Assembly (NCBI GenBank): GCA_965248955.1
Contig: OZ252212.1
Location: 248,001-312,000, forward strand
Direction of reading: 5' to 3'
DNA from: DAOUJH01 sp965248955
Lineage (GTDB): Bacteria > Chloroflexota > Dehalococcoidia > Lucifugimonadales > QGNO01
Length of the DNA: 64,000 nt
Of this stretch, positions 52,964 through 60,708 are shown piece after piece; the stretch's first letter is position 1; each line of letters begins with the position of its first letter. The position numbers were made by a program, and so were the translations under genes. The notes under the pieces are model-generated. The model saw only the letters and a list, made by a program, of their open reading frames with translations. It was not told the origin of the DNA and made no database searches.

Positions 52964-53719
52964 CTAGAATCCTACAGTACGTCCTCCATCTATGACAAAA
53001 CTGCCCCCTGAGACGTAGGAAGACTCGTCGGAAGCCAGATACAGCATCATGCGGGCCACGTCTTCAGGAAGACCTACCCTGCCCGCCGGATTCTCCTTGA
53101 CGCGCCGTTCGAACTCCTCTGTGCTGCCGGTACTCCCTCTCGATTGCGGACTATCGATGATGCCGGGAACTATGGCATTGAACCGTATCCTGTTCTCGGC
53201 GTACTCCTGGCTGGCGGTCTGAGTCAAGCTTATGACGCCGGCCTTGGCCGCTCCGTAGGAAGAGGATATGAGGGAGGCGCGTATGCCGGAAGTGGAAGAC
53301 ACGCTTATCACAGAGCCTCCCCTATCCATCATCCGAGGCACGGCGTACTTGCAGCACAGGAACACACCCTTGAGGTCCGTGTTCAGGGTAAGGTCCCACT
53401 CCAACTCGGAGACTTCGTGCAGCTTTGAAGTACGGATGAGCACACCCGCGTTGTTGACCAGGACGTCCAGCTTGCCATAGGCGCTGATCGTTTGCTCCAC
53501 CATACTCTCCACCTCATCTGCTTTGGAAACGTCCGTATCTATGAAGAAGGCTTCGCCTCCCGCTTCTTTGATAGCCGAAACCGTCTTTTCACCATCGGAC
53601 ACGTTGCGGTCCGCCGCCGCTACTTTAGCCCCTTCACTGGCGAACAGCTGGGCAGCGGCGCGCCCAATGCCGGTGGCCGCCCCCGTAATGATAGCTACCT
53701 TGTCCTCTAACCGTCGCAC
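52964..53719 (-). CDS. Short-chain dehydrogenase/reductase
   Basis: Classical SDR, 251 aa: the NAD(P) loop is TGAATGIGRAAAQLF, NNAG follows near 90, the catalytic Ser lies in SVSSTSGIRA and the Tyr/Lys in SSYGAAKAGV. The basic/acid distribution after the second strand (AAADRN) favours NAD(H). The C-terminus SYVSGGSFVIDGGRTVGF is typical of the group that includes 3-oxoacyl-ACP reductases and sugar/alcohol dehydrogenases. It is part of the seven-gene minus-strand operon. Confidence 0.9.
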   Translation of the reverse strand: MRRLEDKVAIITGAATGIGRAAAQLFASEGAKVAAADRNVSDGEKTVSAIKEAGGEAFFIDTDVSKADEVESMVEQTISAYGKLDVLVNNAGVLIRTSKLHEVSELEWDLTLNTDLKGVFLCCKYAVPRMMDRGGSVISVSSTSGIRASLISSSYGAAKAGVISLTQTASQEYAENRIRFNAIVPGIIDSPQSRGSTGSTEEFERRVKENPAGRVGLPEDVARMMLYLASDESSYVSGGSFVIDGGRTVGF

Positions 53720-53741
53720 CGCATCTCCTCCTTTACCTGGT

Positions 53742-54425
53742 TCAATCTAAGCTTGCCGTCATAACCCACGTCTCTTGTTCCGCCGGTATGGAATCATACC
53801 CTATCCTAAGAGGGCCGTCCTCCAACCTTCTAATGCGGGACCGAGACTCTAGCCAACATTCGATGGGACCCAGAGTAGAGCCTTCGCTCGTAAGTCCGGG
53901 AATAGCGTAATGCATGGGCACGACCACCTTGGGCCCAATGGCCTCTATGACGTCGCCTACCTCATCAAATGTAAGCAGATGACAGGAGTCGTCAACGTTC
54001 ACCATGAAGACGTCTACATCACCAATAGCCCGGCGTGCTTCCCCGCCAATGCCAGCCCTATTGTCCCCCATGTGACAGAACCTGACGCCGCCCGCTTCCA
54101 AAACGAATATGGTATTCGCCAGCGGCTCGCGCCCTTCACGGCCGGCGTGAAGCTCCGCCACCCCTTCTACGGAGAGGTCGGCCAGCGCGAATTTACCCGC
54201 TCCCCGCAGTACGGTGGGTCTCCCCGCCACGGATCCCGTGGCGTCGTGGTCAAAATGGCGGTGTGTGGACATCACCACGTCCACTTCCATCTGTGGAAAC
54301 GGCCTGAGAAACCAGTGGATTTCCGCTGAGTTTCCGTACGGGTCTATTAGAGCACGTACGCCATGCGCCGTACTCCAAAGGAAGGCGCAATGCCCCAAAT
54401 AGTCGAGGGTTACAGGCATGGTCAT
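53742..54425 (-). CDS. MBL-fold metallohydrolase (UlaG-like)
   Basis: A 227-residue metallo-beta-lactamase-fold hydrolase: the THRHFDHDA motif gives the HxHxDH metal site, FCHMGDNRAG supplies the bridging Asp, and VVPMHYAIPG the last His. The layout resembles UlaG-type lactonases. AGGAGG (54436-54441) ten bases before the ATG fixes the start at 54425; the longer frame to 54506 overlaps the promoter. It is the first gene of the minus-strand operon. Confidence 0.85.
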   Translation of the reverse strand: MTMPVTLDYLGHCAFLWSTAHGVRALIDPYGNSAEIHWFLRPFPQMEVDVVMSTHRHFDHDATGSVAGRPTVLRGAGKFALADLSVEGVAELHAGREGREPLANTIFVLEAGGVRFCHMGDNRAGIGGEARRAIGDVDVFMVNVDDSCHLLTFDEVGDVIEAIGPKVVVPMHYAIPGLTSEGSTLGPIECWLESRSRIRRLEDGPLRIGYDSIPAEQETWVMTASLD

Positions 54426-54452
54426 GCTTAAGCGACCTCCTAAATTGGTGAT

Positions 54453-54480
54453 AGAATAGCATACGCCATCCCGCTGTAAA
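54453..54480 (-). promoter_or_regulatory. Promoter of the minus-strand catabolic operon
   Basis: Minus-strand TTTACA and TATTCT spaced by 16 bases, leaving a leader of about 20 bases that contains the AGGAGG of the MBL gene. It lies in the 95-base gap between the two divergent transcription units. Confidence 0.5.
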
Positions 54481-54520
54481 GCTGGGTGGCAACGTAAATT
54501 AGCCAAAGGAGCGTGAAATA

Positions 54521-55561
54521 GTGACTCCGGAAAAGATCAGGGTGGGAATAGTAGGCGCCGGGGGCAACGTTCGTGCCCACCACGTCCCCGGGTTCAAAGC
54601 CATGGAAGGAGTGGAGCTTGTCAGCGTGTGCAACCGCACCAGGGAGTCCGGCGAGCGCGCCGCCAGGGAATTCGGCATAGCCAAGGTATACGACAACTGG
54701 CTGGACCTGGTACAGGCAGACGACACGGACGCTATCTGCATAGGCACCTGGCCCTACCTCCACGCTTCCATCACCATCGCCGCTCTGGAATACGATAAAC
54801 ACGTCCTCACCGAAGCTCGCATGGCAATGAACTCCGAGGAGGCCCACGCCATGCTGGAGGCGTCACGGGCGTCTCCGCACCTGGTCGCACAGATTGTGCC
54901 CGCCCCAATGACCCTGAAGGTGGACCAGACCGTAAGGGAAATGATATCCCAAGGCTATCTGGGCCAGGTGCTGGCGGTTGAGATGAGAAATAACTCAACC
55001 GCTTTTCTGGATGTGGAGGCCCCTCTTCACTGGCGTCAAAGCCGCGACCTGAGCGGCCTCAACATAATGATGATGGGCATCTGGTACGAGATATTGATGC
55101 GCTGGATAGGCCCCGCCACAAAGGTGATGGCGATGACCAACACCTTTGTCAAACAACGCCGCGATGCTGAGGGGCAACTCCACACCGTGGAGGTCCCCGA
55201 TCACGCCGACGTTCTCTGCGAAATGGCCTGCGGCGCCCGTGCTCAGATGCGGTTCAGTGCCGTGACCGGCCTTGCTCCGGCCAACGAGGTATGGCTACTT
55301 GGCGCAGACGGCACAATCAGGCTGGACGCCGACAAGATGGAGCTTTACGCAGGCAAGCGCGGCGACGGGCAGCTATCCAAGGTAGAGATAGACCCCCAAA
55401 AGCAGGGCGACTGGCGAGTGGAAGAGGAGTTCATCAACGCTATCAGAGGCGTGGAGCAAGTGAAGCTGACCACCTTTGAGGATGGCGTTAAGTACATGGA
55501 GTTCACCGAAGCGGTGACTCGCAGCGCGCAAAGCGGAGAGGCGGTATCCTTACCTTTATAG
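54521..55561 (+). CDS. Gfo/Idh/MocA family oxidoreductase
   Basis: NAD(P)-dependent oxidoreductase, 346 aa. The Rossmann loop is VGIVGAGGNVRAHHVPG near 6-22, and the usual EKP catalytic region is replaced by LTEARMAMNSEEA near 97-109, so the conserved Lys is missing (Arg in its place). The C-terminal half is the alpha/beta substrate domain. GTG 54521 follows AAAGGAG. Many SAR202-like genomes carry large sets of these; the sugar or acid used is unknown. It leads a short operon with the DDN-like gene. Confidence 0.83.
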   Translation: MTPEKIRVGIVGAGGNVRAHHVPGFKAMEGVELVSVCNRTRESGERAAREFGIAKVYDNWLDLVQADDTDAICIGTWPYLHASITIAALEYDKHVLTEARMAMNSEEAHAMLEASRASPHLVAQIVPAPMTLKVDQTVREMISQGYLGQVLAVEMRNNSTAFLDVEAPLHWRQSRDLSGLNIMMMGIWYEILMRWIGPATKVMAMTNTFVKQRRDAEGQLHTVEVPDHADVLCEMACGARAQMRFSAVTGLAPANEVWLLGADGTIRLDADKMELYAGKRGDGQLSKVEIDPQKQGDWRVEEEFINAIRGVEQVKLTTFEDGVKYMEFTEAVTRSAQSGEAVSLPL

Positions 55562-55571
55562 GGACGGGATC

Positions 55572-55946
55572 ATGGACGAGCAGACCAGAAACGCGCTCAT
55601 CAACGACGCCGTTATAGACATCACCACCAAGGGCCGCAGATCCGGCCAGCAGCGGCGCATAGAGATATGGGCCCACTATCAGGGCGACAAGGTGTACATC
55701 ACAGGGAGGCCGGGGAGGCGCGGTTGGTATGCCAACTTGCTGGCGAGCCCTGATTTCACTCTGCATATCAAGCAGAGCTTTCAAAGAGACATCCTGGCAA
55801 AGGCCACGCCGGTAACTGCGGAGTCCCAGCGCCGCGCCGTGTTCAACGCCATGATGGAATCCCAACCCCGATTGCAGAACCTGCGCACCAACTTCGATCT
55901 ATGGCTGGAGGACAGCCCGCTGATAGAAGTGGAGATGGCAGGCTAG
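55572..55946 (+). CDS. DDN-like nitroreductase/quinone reductase family
   Basis: A 124-residue split-barrel protein resembling the deazaflavin (F420)-dependent nitroreductase family: TTKGRRSGQQRRIEIWAHYQ near 18-37 and YITGRPGRRGWYANLLASPD near 45-64 match the pattern in which the substrate barrel is followed by a W-Y-x-N-L-x-A motif. It lies 10 bases after the oxidoreductase. Whether this organism makes F420 cannot be told from the window; the family also includes haem- and flavin-binding members. Confidence 0.75.
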   Translation: MDEQTRNALINDAVIDITTKGRRSGQQRRIEIWAHYQGDKVYITGRPGRRGWYANLLASPDFTLHIKQSFQRDILAKATPVTAESQRRAVFNAMMESQPRLQNLRTNFDLWLEDSPLIEVEMAG

Positions 55947-56002
55947 CCGACTCGCCTTGGCCCGTCTTGTCGGTTCCTCTAAGCCTAGCCATCCCTAATC
56001 AA

Positions 56003-56381
56003 AGCCGAAGGGAACCACCACACCCACAATCCCGTCATTCCCGCCTCCTTCTCCTCCGTCATTCCCGCTCGGAGGCGGGAATCCATCCCACTACCCTCTA
56101 CAGCCCCCTCATCCGCTCGCCTGAGCCTATCGAAGGGTGCCCCACTTTCCCCGCAGGGGCGGTTCGCGAACCGCCCCTGCGCTTCCCTCCGTTCCTGGCC
56201 TGCCTGGCAGACAGGTGAGCCTAGCCTTCCCATAGCCGAAGGGAACCACCACACCCACAATCCCGTCATTCCCGCCTCCTTCTCCTCCGTCATTCCCGCC
56301 TCCGAGCGGGAATCCATCCCCTACCTCTCTACAGCCCCCTCATCCGCTCGGCCCTGAGCCTGTCGAAGGGCACCCCACAGT
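56003..56381. repeat. Duplicated composite repeat, about 145 bp
   Basis: Two near-identical units (about 56003-56145 and 56235-56381), each with AAGGGAACCACCACACCCAC, two GTCATTCCCG segments, GGGAATCCATCCC, CCCCTCATCCGCTCG and a CTGAGCCT-TCGAAGGG element. In one palindrome the loop between ATTCCCG and CGGGAAT is CTCGGAGG in the first copy and its reverse complement CCTCCGAG in the second. No gene is present from 55947 to 56408. Confidence 0.8.
56153..56180. repeat. 28-bp perfect palindrome
   Basis: GCAGGGGCGGTTCG is followed directly by its exact reverse complement with no loop. It lies between the two composite repeat units. This GGGGCGGTTCGCGAACCGCCCC type is found as a dispersed intergenic element in many bacteria. 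It could form a cruciform or an RNA hairpin. Confidence 0.8.
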
Positions 56382-56408
56382 CGGCTTGTGTGATATCCTC
56401 CAGCAGTT

Positions 56409-56597
56409 ATGTCCCAGAACTCTAATAGCCAACCGGAACAGGAACTAGCGGATGCCATGCTGCAACGGGCCACAGCCATTTGGGGCGACGATTACGCCGA
56501 GCAGCTGCTCCCCCACATAAAGGAAATGGCCGGGCATCTCCACGTCCTTTCAGCCGGTCTTTCAGACAACGAAGTGGAGCCCGGATTCTTCCTCTAA
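56409..56597 (+). CDS. AtzG-like small amidase partner
   Basis: A 62-residue helical protein immediately before an amidase gene (8-base gap). The pattern ELADAMLQRATAIWGDDYAE, then LSAGLSDNEVEPGFFL, resembles DUF4089/AtzG, the GatC-like small subunit that stabilises the amidase AtzE. The terminal EPGFFL corresponds to the family's EP-x-x-F ending. It has its own ATG without a strong ribosome-binding site. Confidence 0.65.
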   Translation: MSQNSNSQPEQELADAMLQRATAIWGDDYAEQLLPHIKEMAGHLHVLSAGLSDNEVEPGFFL

Positions 56598-56605
56598 TCG
56601 CAGCC

Positions 56606-57961
56606 ATGGAACTAAGAGACCTCACCATAGACCAAGCTTCTCAGGCTATAGCCGGTGGTAAGCTATCCCCGCCTGAGCTGATGGAATCTTTGCTAGAGCG
56701 CATCAGGGAGCTGGAGCCTTCGCTCAAAGCCTGGGTCACCCTGAACGAAGAGGCCGCCCTGGGTTCGGCGAGAGAAGCCGAAACGGAGATCAGCGGCGGC
56801 GGCCCCCGCACCCCGCTGCACGGCATACCTATCGGCGTAAAGGACATCTACTATACTAAGGGTGTTCTGACCACGGCCGGCGCACCGCAGTACCGCAATT
56901 TCATTCCCGGCTACGACGCAACCAGCGTGGCGAAGCTGAAGGAGGCAGGCGCCATCATACTGGGCAAGGCGGTCACCACTCAGTTCGCCGACGGAGACCC
57001 CTCGCCCACTTTCAACCCCTGGCACCGGGAGCATACGCCCGGCGGTTCTAGCAGCGGATCGGCGGTGGCGGTGGCCGCCCGCATGTGTCCCGCGTCCCTC
57101 GGTTCTCAGACTGGCGGCTCTACTCTGCGTCCCGCCATCTACAACGGCGTGGTCGGATTGAAACCAACCTACGGACGGATCAGCCGTTATGGGGTCGTAC
57201 CCTTCGCCTGGTCGCTCGATACCGTGGGCATCATTGCCCGCGGCGTGAACGACACCGCTCTGCTGCTTCAAGTCATGGCGGGCCATGACCCCAACGACGC
57301 CAGCTCGTCCCTCGAACCCGTCGAAGATTACGTGAGCGGCTTGGCCGCACACAAAGACCCGCCGCGCATCGGCGTGATACGCGAGTTCTTCTACGAAAAC
57401 GCCAGCGAAGAGGTATGCCGCCACACCGACGAGGTTGTGCGGAGGCTGGAGAAAGCGGGAGCCGCCGTCTCGGAAATTAAGCTCCCCGATAGCTTCCACC
57501 TCCACGAGGCGGCGCGCAGCGTGGTCATCAACGTGGAAGCGGCCGCTTTCCACCAGCGGATGTACAACCAAAATCCTGATGACTACGGCCCGCACCTGCG
57601 TCGTATCATAGAAGTGGGCATGCTTATTTCAGGAGCACAATATTTACAGGCGCAGCGCGTTCGAGCCAGGTTTCGCAAAGACGCAGAGGCCATGTTCAAG
57701 GACTGGGACGTGCTGCTCACTCCAGCAACACCGACGGCGGCGCCAAGAGACCGCACCACCACGGGAAACGCCCTCTGTCAGGCGGCGTGGACGTCGGCCG
57801 GGCTTCCCGCCATAGCAATTCCCTCCGGACTGGACGGCACCGGCATGCCGCTGGGAATCCAGCTGGCGGCGCCGCCGTTTGCCGAAGCCAAGCTGCTTGC
57901 AGCCGCACACTGGTGCGAGTCCATGCTTGGCGTTGAGTTACGCCCGCCGGGTTTGGGCTGA
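56606..57961 (+). CDS. Amidase signature enzyme (AtzE/GatA-like)
   Basis: A 451-residue amidase with the Ser-cisSer-Lys triad: Lys79 in GIPIGVKDIYYT, the Ser-rich PGGSSSGSAVAVAA (148-150) and the nucleophile Ser172 in GSQTGGSTLRPA. With the AtzG-like gene it forms a pair like AtzEG (1-carboxybiuret hydrolase), though GatA-type or other amidase substrates are possible. GatB is absent, which argues against tRNA amidation. In this region it could hydrolyse ureido or N-carbamoyl compounds. Confidence 0.87.
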   Translation: MELRDLTIDQASQAIAGGKLSPPELMESLLERIRELEPSLKAWVTLNEEAALGSAREAETEISGGGPRTPLHGIPIGVKDIYYTKGVLTTAGAPQYRNFIPGYDATSVAKLKEAGAIILGKAVTTQFADGDPSPTFNPWHREHTPGGSSSGSAVAVAARMCPASLGSQTGGSTLRPAIYNGVVGLKPTYGRISRYGVVPFAWSLDTVGIIARGVNDTALLLQVMAGHDPNDASSSLEPVEDYVSGLAAHKDPPRIGVIREFFYENASEEVCRHTDEVVRRLEKAGAAVSEIKLPDSFHLHEAARSVVINVEAAAFHQRMYNQNPDDYGPHLRRIIEVGMLISGAQYLQAQRVRARFRKDAEAMFKDWDVLLTPATPTAAPRDRTTTGNALCQAAWTSAGLPAIAIPSGLDGTGMPLGIQLAAPPFAEAKLLAAAHWCESMLGVELRPPGLG

Positions 57962-57968
57962 AAGCACT

Positions 57969-58723
57969 ATGAACATCCGTGAATTGAAGCGGATAGCTGA
58001 CCAAGTGGGCAAACGACGGGGATGGGATTTCTCAAAGCTGCGGGTAGCACGTGACCCCGCCCCATGGGAGTACTTCGAAATAGTACGGAACTACCTTCAT
58101 CCGTCGAGCTATGTTCTGGATATCGGCACCGGAGGCGGAGAGAGAATCTCGGAACTAGCTCGATATTTAGGGAAAGGTGTAGGAATCGACAACAATCCGG
58201 AGATGATCCGGGACGCGCAAGCGAACCTGTCCACGGATTTAGCGGACAGACTTTCCTTTCAAATAATGCCAGCGGATGCTCTTCATTTCTCGGACTCCTC
58301 GTTTGACCTGGTGCTAAACAGACATTCTGTTATTTTCCCCGCTGAAATATTACGGGTATTGAAATCTGATGGGGTCTTCATCACACAGCAAGTAGGATCC
58401 AAAAACATCCAAAATATATGCAAGGTTTTGGCTGTGAAGCAAGCGGCAAATACAAATCCGATCCCAGTCAACATTGGGATACGTTAGTCCAAGCCTTTGT
58501 TGACCACGGATGCCAGATAATCCTTCAAGATGAATACAATGTCCCATACCATTTTCTGGATGAGAAATCACTAGTTTTCTGGCTGAAAGCCATCCCTATT
58601 CCGGAAGACTTCGATATTGCAATGCACTATGAAAAGGTCTTCCGGATCATCTCTCAATTCAGTACAGCAAAAGGTGTCAGAACCAACGAACACCGACGAA
58701 TATTGATCGTCCAAAAGCCTTAG
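57969..58723 (+). pseudogene. SAM-dependent methyltransferase, frameshifted
   Basis: The first frame (from ATG 57969) gives the class I methyltransferase core with SYVLDIGTGGGERISEL (SAM loop) and IMPADALHFSDSSFDLVLN, then drifts out of frame after NIQNICKVL near 58428. The adjacent frame continues as GCEASGKYKSDPSQHW and runs to 58723. Adding one base to the T4 run at 58426-58429 restores a single about 251-residue protein. Base composition is lower in GC than neighbours, hinting at transfer. This could be a real mutation or a sequencing error. Confidence 0.75.
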
Positions 58724-59070
58724 CTGTGTTCATAATTGCATCTACTGGTAAGTCGTCATCCCCTGAGATTCACGCCTACGAAGTCATGGGTCGTATCCAG
58801 CGAGGGAAACTTGCCGTTTCAGTTTGGGTTCGTATAGCTCCTCCAAGTCCAACCAGCCACTAGAGTTGCCTCTCGTGGAGGAGTCCAGAGGGATGCATCC
58901 CTTTGGCAGGGGGTTTGGGGGATGTGCCCCCAAACCAAAACCCACCGAGGGCGGGTGGGTGGGACAAAGGCGTAACGGCTTGAGACAAGCTTGATTCAGA
59001 AGCCCCCTGCCTACTGCCCACAGCCGTGCTTATGTTGTATGTTATCCAGCAATCTACGCAGGAGACATCC
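58724..59070. other. Gene-free interval with G-rich palindromes
   Basis: No gene is supported. From about 58875 to 58972 there are nested inverted repeats (GGGATGCATCCC, TTTGGGGG...CCCCCAAA, CCCACC...GGGTGGG), resembling a dispersed intergenic element. The rest has no recognised content. Confidence 0.55.
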
Positions 59071-59220
59071 ATGGAATTTGGACTTGCCAGCAAAACGGCC
59101 TTGGTGACCGGTGGAAGCCGCGGCCTGGGCCTCTACTCAGCACTGGCGCTGGCCAGCCAGGGATGCAACGTCGCCATCTGCGCACGTGGACCAGAGGCAC
59201 TGCACACGGGGGTGATTTGA
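59071..59220 (+). pseudogene. Truncated short-chain dehydrogenase
   Basis: Only the first about 45 residues of an SDR remain: SKTALVTGGSRGLGLYSALA is the NAD(P)-binding loop and NVAICARGPEAL the second strand, after which the frame meets a stop where about 200 residues should follow. The ATG has a CAGGAG in front, so the start looks intact. A deletion probably removed the rest when the adjacent VapBC segment arrived. Confidence 0.75.
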
Positions 59221-59259
59221 GCCATAGGGTACAGCATAGGTCTTATTTTGGACGCCTTG

Positions 59260-59288
59260 TTGACCGTTAGCATCACTACTGCTATCAT
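59260..59288 (+). promoter_or_regulatory. vapBC promoter with palindrome
   Basis: TTGACC and TATCAT with a 17-base spacer. The predicted +1 coincides with the A of the VapB ATG at 59295, suggesting a leaderless mRNA. The palindrome ATCATGAT overlaps the end of the -10 box and would suit repression by the antitoxin. Confidence 0.6.
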
Positions 59289-59294
59289 GATGTC

Positions 59295-59519
59295 ATGGAG
59301 CGCACCACTATTTCCATTCCGGACGACTTATTGAAGCGCCTGAGAGTCATGGCTGCGGAACGGCGCACGTCAATGGCCGCCTTGGTCCGAGAGGCTTTGG
59401 AAGAGAAAGCTAAGAGCTACCGCCCGCGACCACGCAGTTGGGGTATCGGCGCCTCGGGACACACCGACACAGCGAGCAAAGCGAGTGACATGCGGCCGGA
59501 GCCTCGTTCGTGGCGCTAG
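59295..59519 (+). CDS. vapB: Ribbon-helix-helix antitoxin (VapB type)
   Basis: A 74-residue antitoxin. The N-terminal RTTISIPDDLLKRLRVMA and RRTSMAALVREALEEKA form a CopG/RHH DNA-binding domain (about 3-40). The C-terminal tail (RPRSWGIGASGHTDTASKAS) is the disordered part expected to wrap the toxin. The gene overlaps the PIN toxin by ten bases. It normally represses its own promoter as a VapBC complex. Confidence 0.85.
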   Translation: MERTTISIPDDLLKRLRVMAAERRTSMAALVREALEEKAKSYRPRPRSWGIGASGHTDTASKASDMRPEPRSWR

Positions 59520-59935
59520 TCCTCGACACTGGGCCGCTATACGCCACACTCGACCGCAACGACTCCCAGCACAGGCGGTGTCTCGATCTTTTGCAGGTCA
59601 CTGCGGAGTTACTGGTGATCCCTGCCCCTGTTATCATCGAAGTGGACTGGCTGGTACAGACAAGGCTTCACGCTGGGGTCTTCCTCGCCCTTCTGGACGA
59701 TGTCCTTGCTGGTGCCTATCATGTCGAGGAGTTGCTGGCCCAGGACTACAGCCGGATCCGTGAACTAACAGATCGCTATGCTGACTCTGATGTGGGATTT
59801 GTAGATGCTGCGGTTCTCGCGGTTGTAGAGCGTCTCAACGAGCCAAAACTGGCTACCCTTGACCACCGTCATTTCGGACTCCTGCGGCCCCGCCATGTGG
59901 ACTCGCTGCGACTCCTCCCGGAAGAGAGGGACTGA
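59510..59935 (+). CDS. vapC: PIN-domain toxin (VapC type)
   Basis: A 141-residue PIN ribonuclease: Asp6 in LVLDTGPL, Glu44 in PVIIEVDW and Asp94/Asp99 in DSDVGFVDAA form the acidic metal-binding site. VapC toxins cut tRNA or rRNA when freed from antitoxin. It starts at GTG 59510 inside vapB, which couples their translation. The module sits between gene remnants, as mobile toxin-antitoxin pairs often do. Confidence 0.87.
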   Translation: MALVLDTGPLYATLDRNDSQHRRCLDLLQVTAELLVIPAPVIIEVDWLVQTRLHAGVFLALLDDVLAGAYHVEELLAQDYSRIRELTDRYADSDVGFVDAAVLAVVERLNEPKLATLDHRHFGLLRPRHVDSLRLLPEERD

Positions 59936-59965
59936 TGCCACGAAACGAAACTGGATTGGAATCCC

Positions 59966-60370
59966 CTACCCTAACCGCGACTCGTGCTCCTTCTTGATGC
60001 AACGGTCCATGACCACGGGAATCCCCGCCGCCTTAGCCTTTTCCGCCGCAGCTTCATTGACAATCCCCTCCTGCATCCAGACGTACCCGGCTCCGACCTC
60101 TATGGCATCCTCTACCACCGCCATGACGTCGCTGGGCCGGCGGAAAACGTCCACCACGTCTATGGTCCCCGGGACTGACCTGAGGTCGGGATAGCTCTTC
60201 TCTCCCAGCACCTCATCCACTGTTGGATTGACGGGAACAATCCGGTAGCCGGCACCTTCCAAATATTCGGCAACTTGGTAGCTGGGCCTATCCGGTCTGG
60301 GCGAAAGGCCTACCACGGCAATCGTCTTCTGCGCCAGGATTTCCCCTATCAAATCGTCGGTATCCTTCAT
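59966..60370 (-). CDS. CoA-binding protein (YccU-like)
   Basis: A 134-residue single CoA_binding_2 Rossmann domain: TIAVVGLSPRPDRPSYQVA near 15-33, GYRIVPVNPTVDEVLG and the late GYVWMQEGIVNEAA and VMDRCIKKEH. Family members bind CoA but have no established activity. ATG 60370 starts the domain; upstream in-frame ATGs at 60409 and 60418 are alternatives. It is convergent with VapC. Confidence 0.85.
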   Translation of the reverse strand: MKDTDDLIGEILAQKTIAVVGLSPRPDRPSYQVAEYLEGAGYRIVPVNPTVDEVLGEKSYPDLRSVPGTIDVVDVFRRPSDVMAVVEDAIEVGAGYVWMQEGIVNEAAAEKAKAAGIPVVMDRCIKKEHESRLG

Positions 60371-60418
60371 AGCCGGATTGTACCCGATGAAGCGGTGGCT
60401 GTCAGTCATCGCAAACAT

Positions 60419-60708
60419 CCGTCATACCCATACCCCCGTCCGTCATACCCGCGAAGGCGGGTACCCAGGGGTGGGGGCAGTGGCGACCCCTTGTCCTCAT
60501 TGAGCATGGACACCCCGTCCTGCCATTCTGAGAAGCACAGCGACGAAGAATCCCCCCGCATTGCCCCAAAATAGCCCACGGTGACTACTTTGGAAACAGC
60601 CCCCCACCACTGGATCCCCGCTCGGGGGCGGGAATGACGGTGAGAGGAGGCGGGCACTCTTTTCGTCATACCCGTACCCTTTCCGTCATACCCGCGAAGG
60701 GGGGTAGG
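60419..60708. repeat. Cluster of dispersed palindromic repeats
   Basis: At least three GTCATACCCGCG...GCGGGTACC units, a CCATTCTGAGAAG...CGAAGAATCC element and a GGATCCCCGCTCGGGGGCGGGAATGAC unit lie in tandem, and the last one is interrupted by the IS30-family element. No gene is present other than the tail of the transposase frame. Confidence 0.7.
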
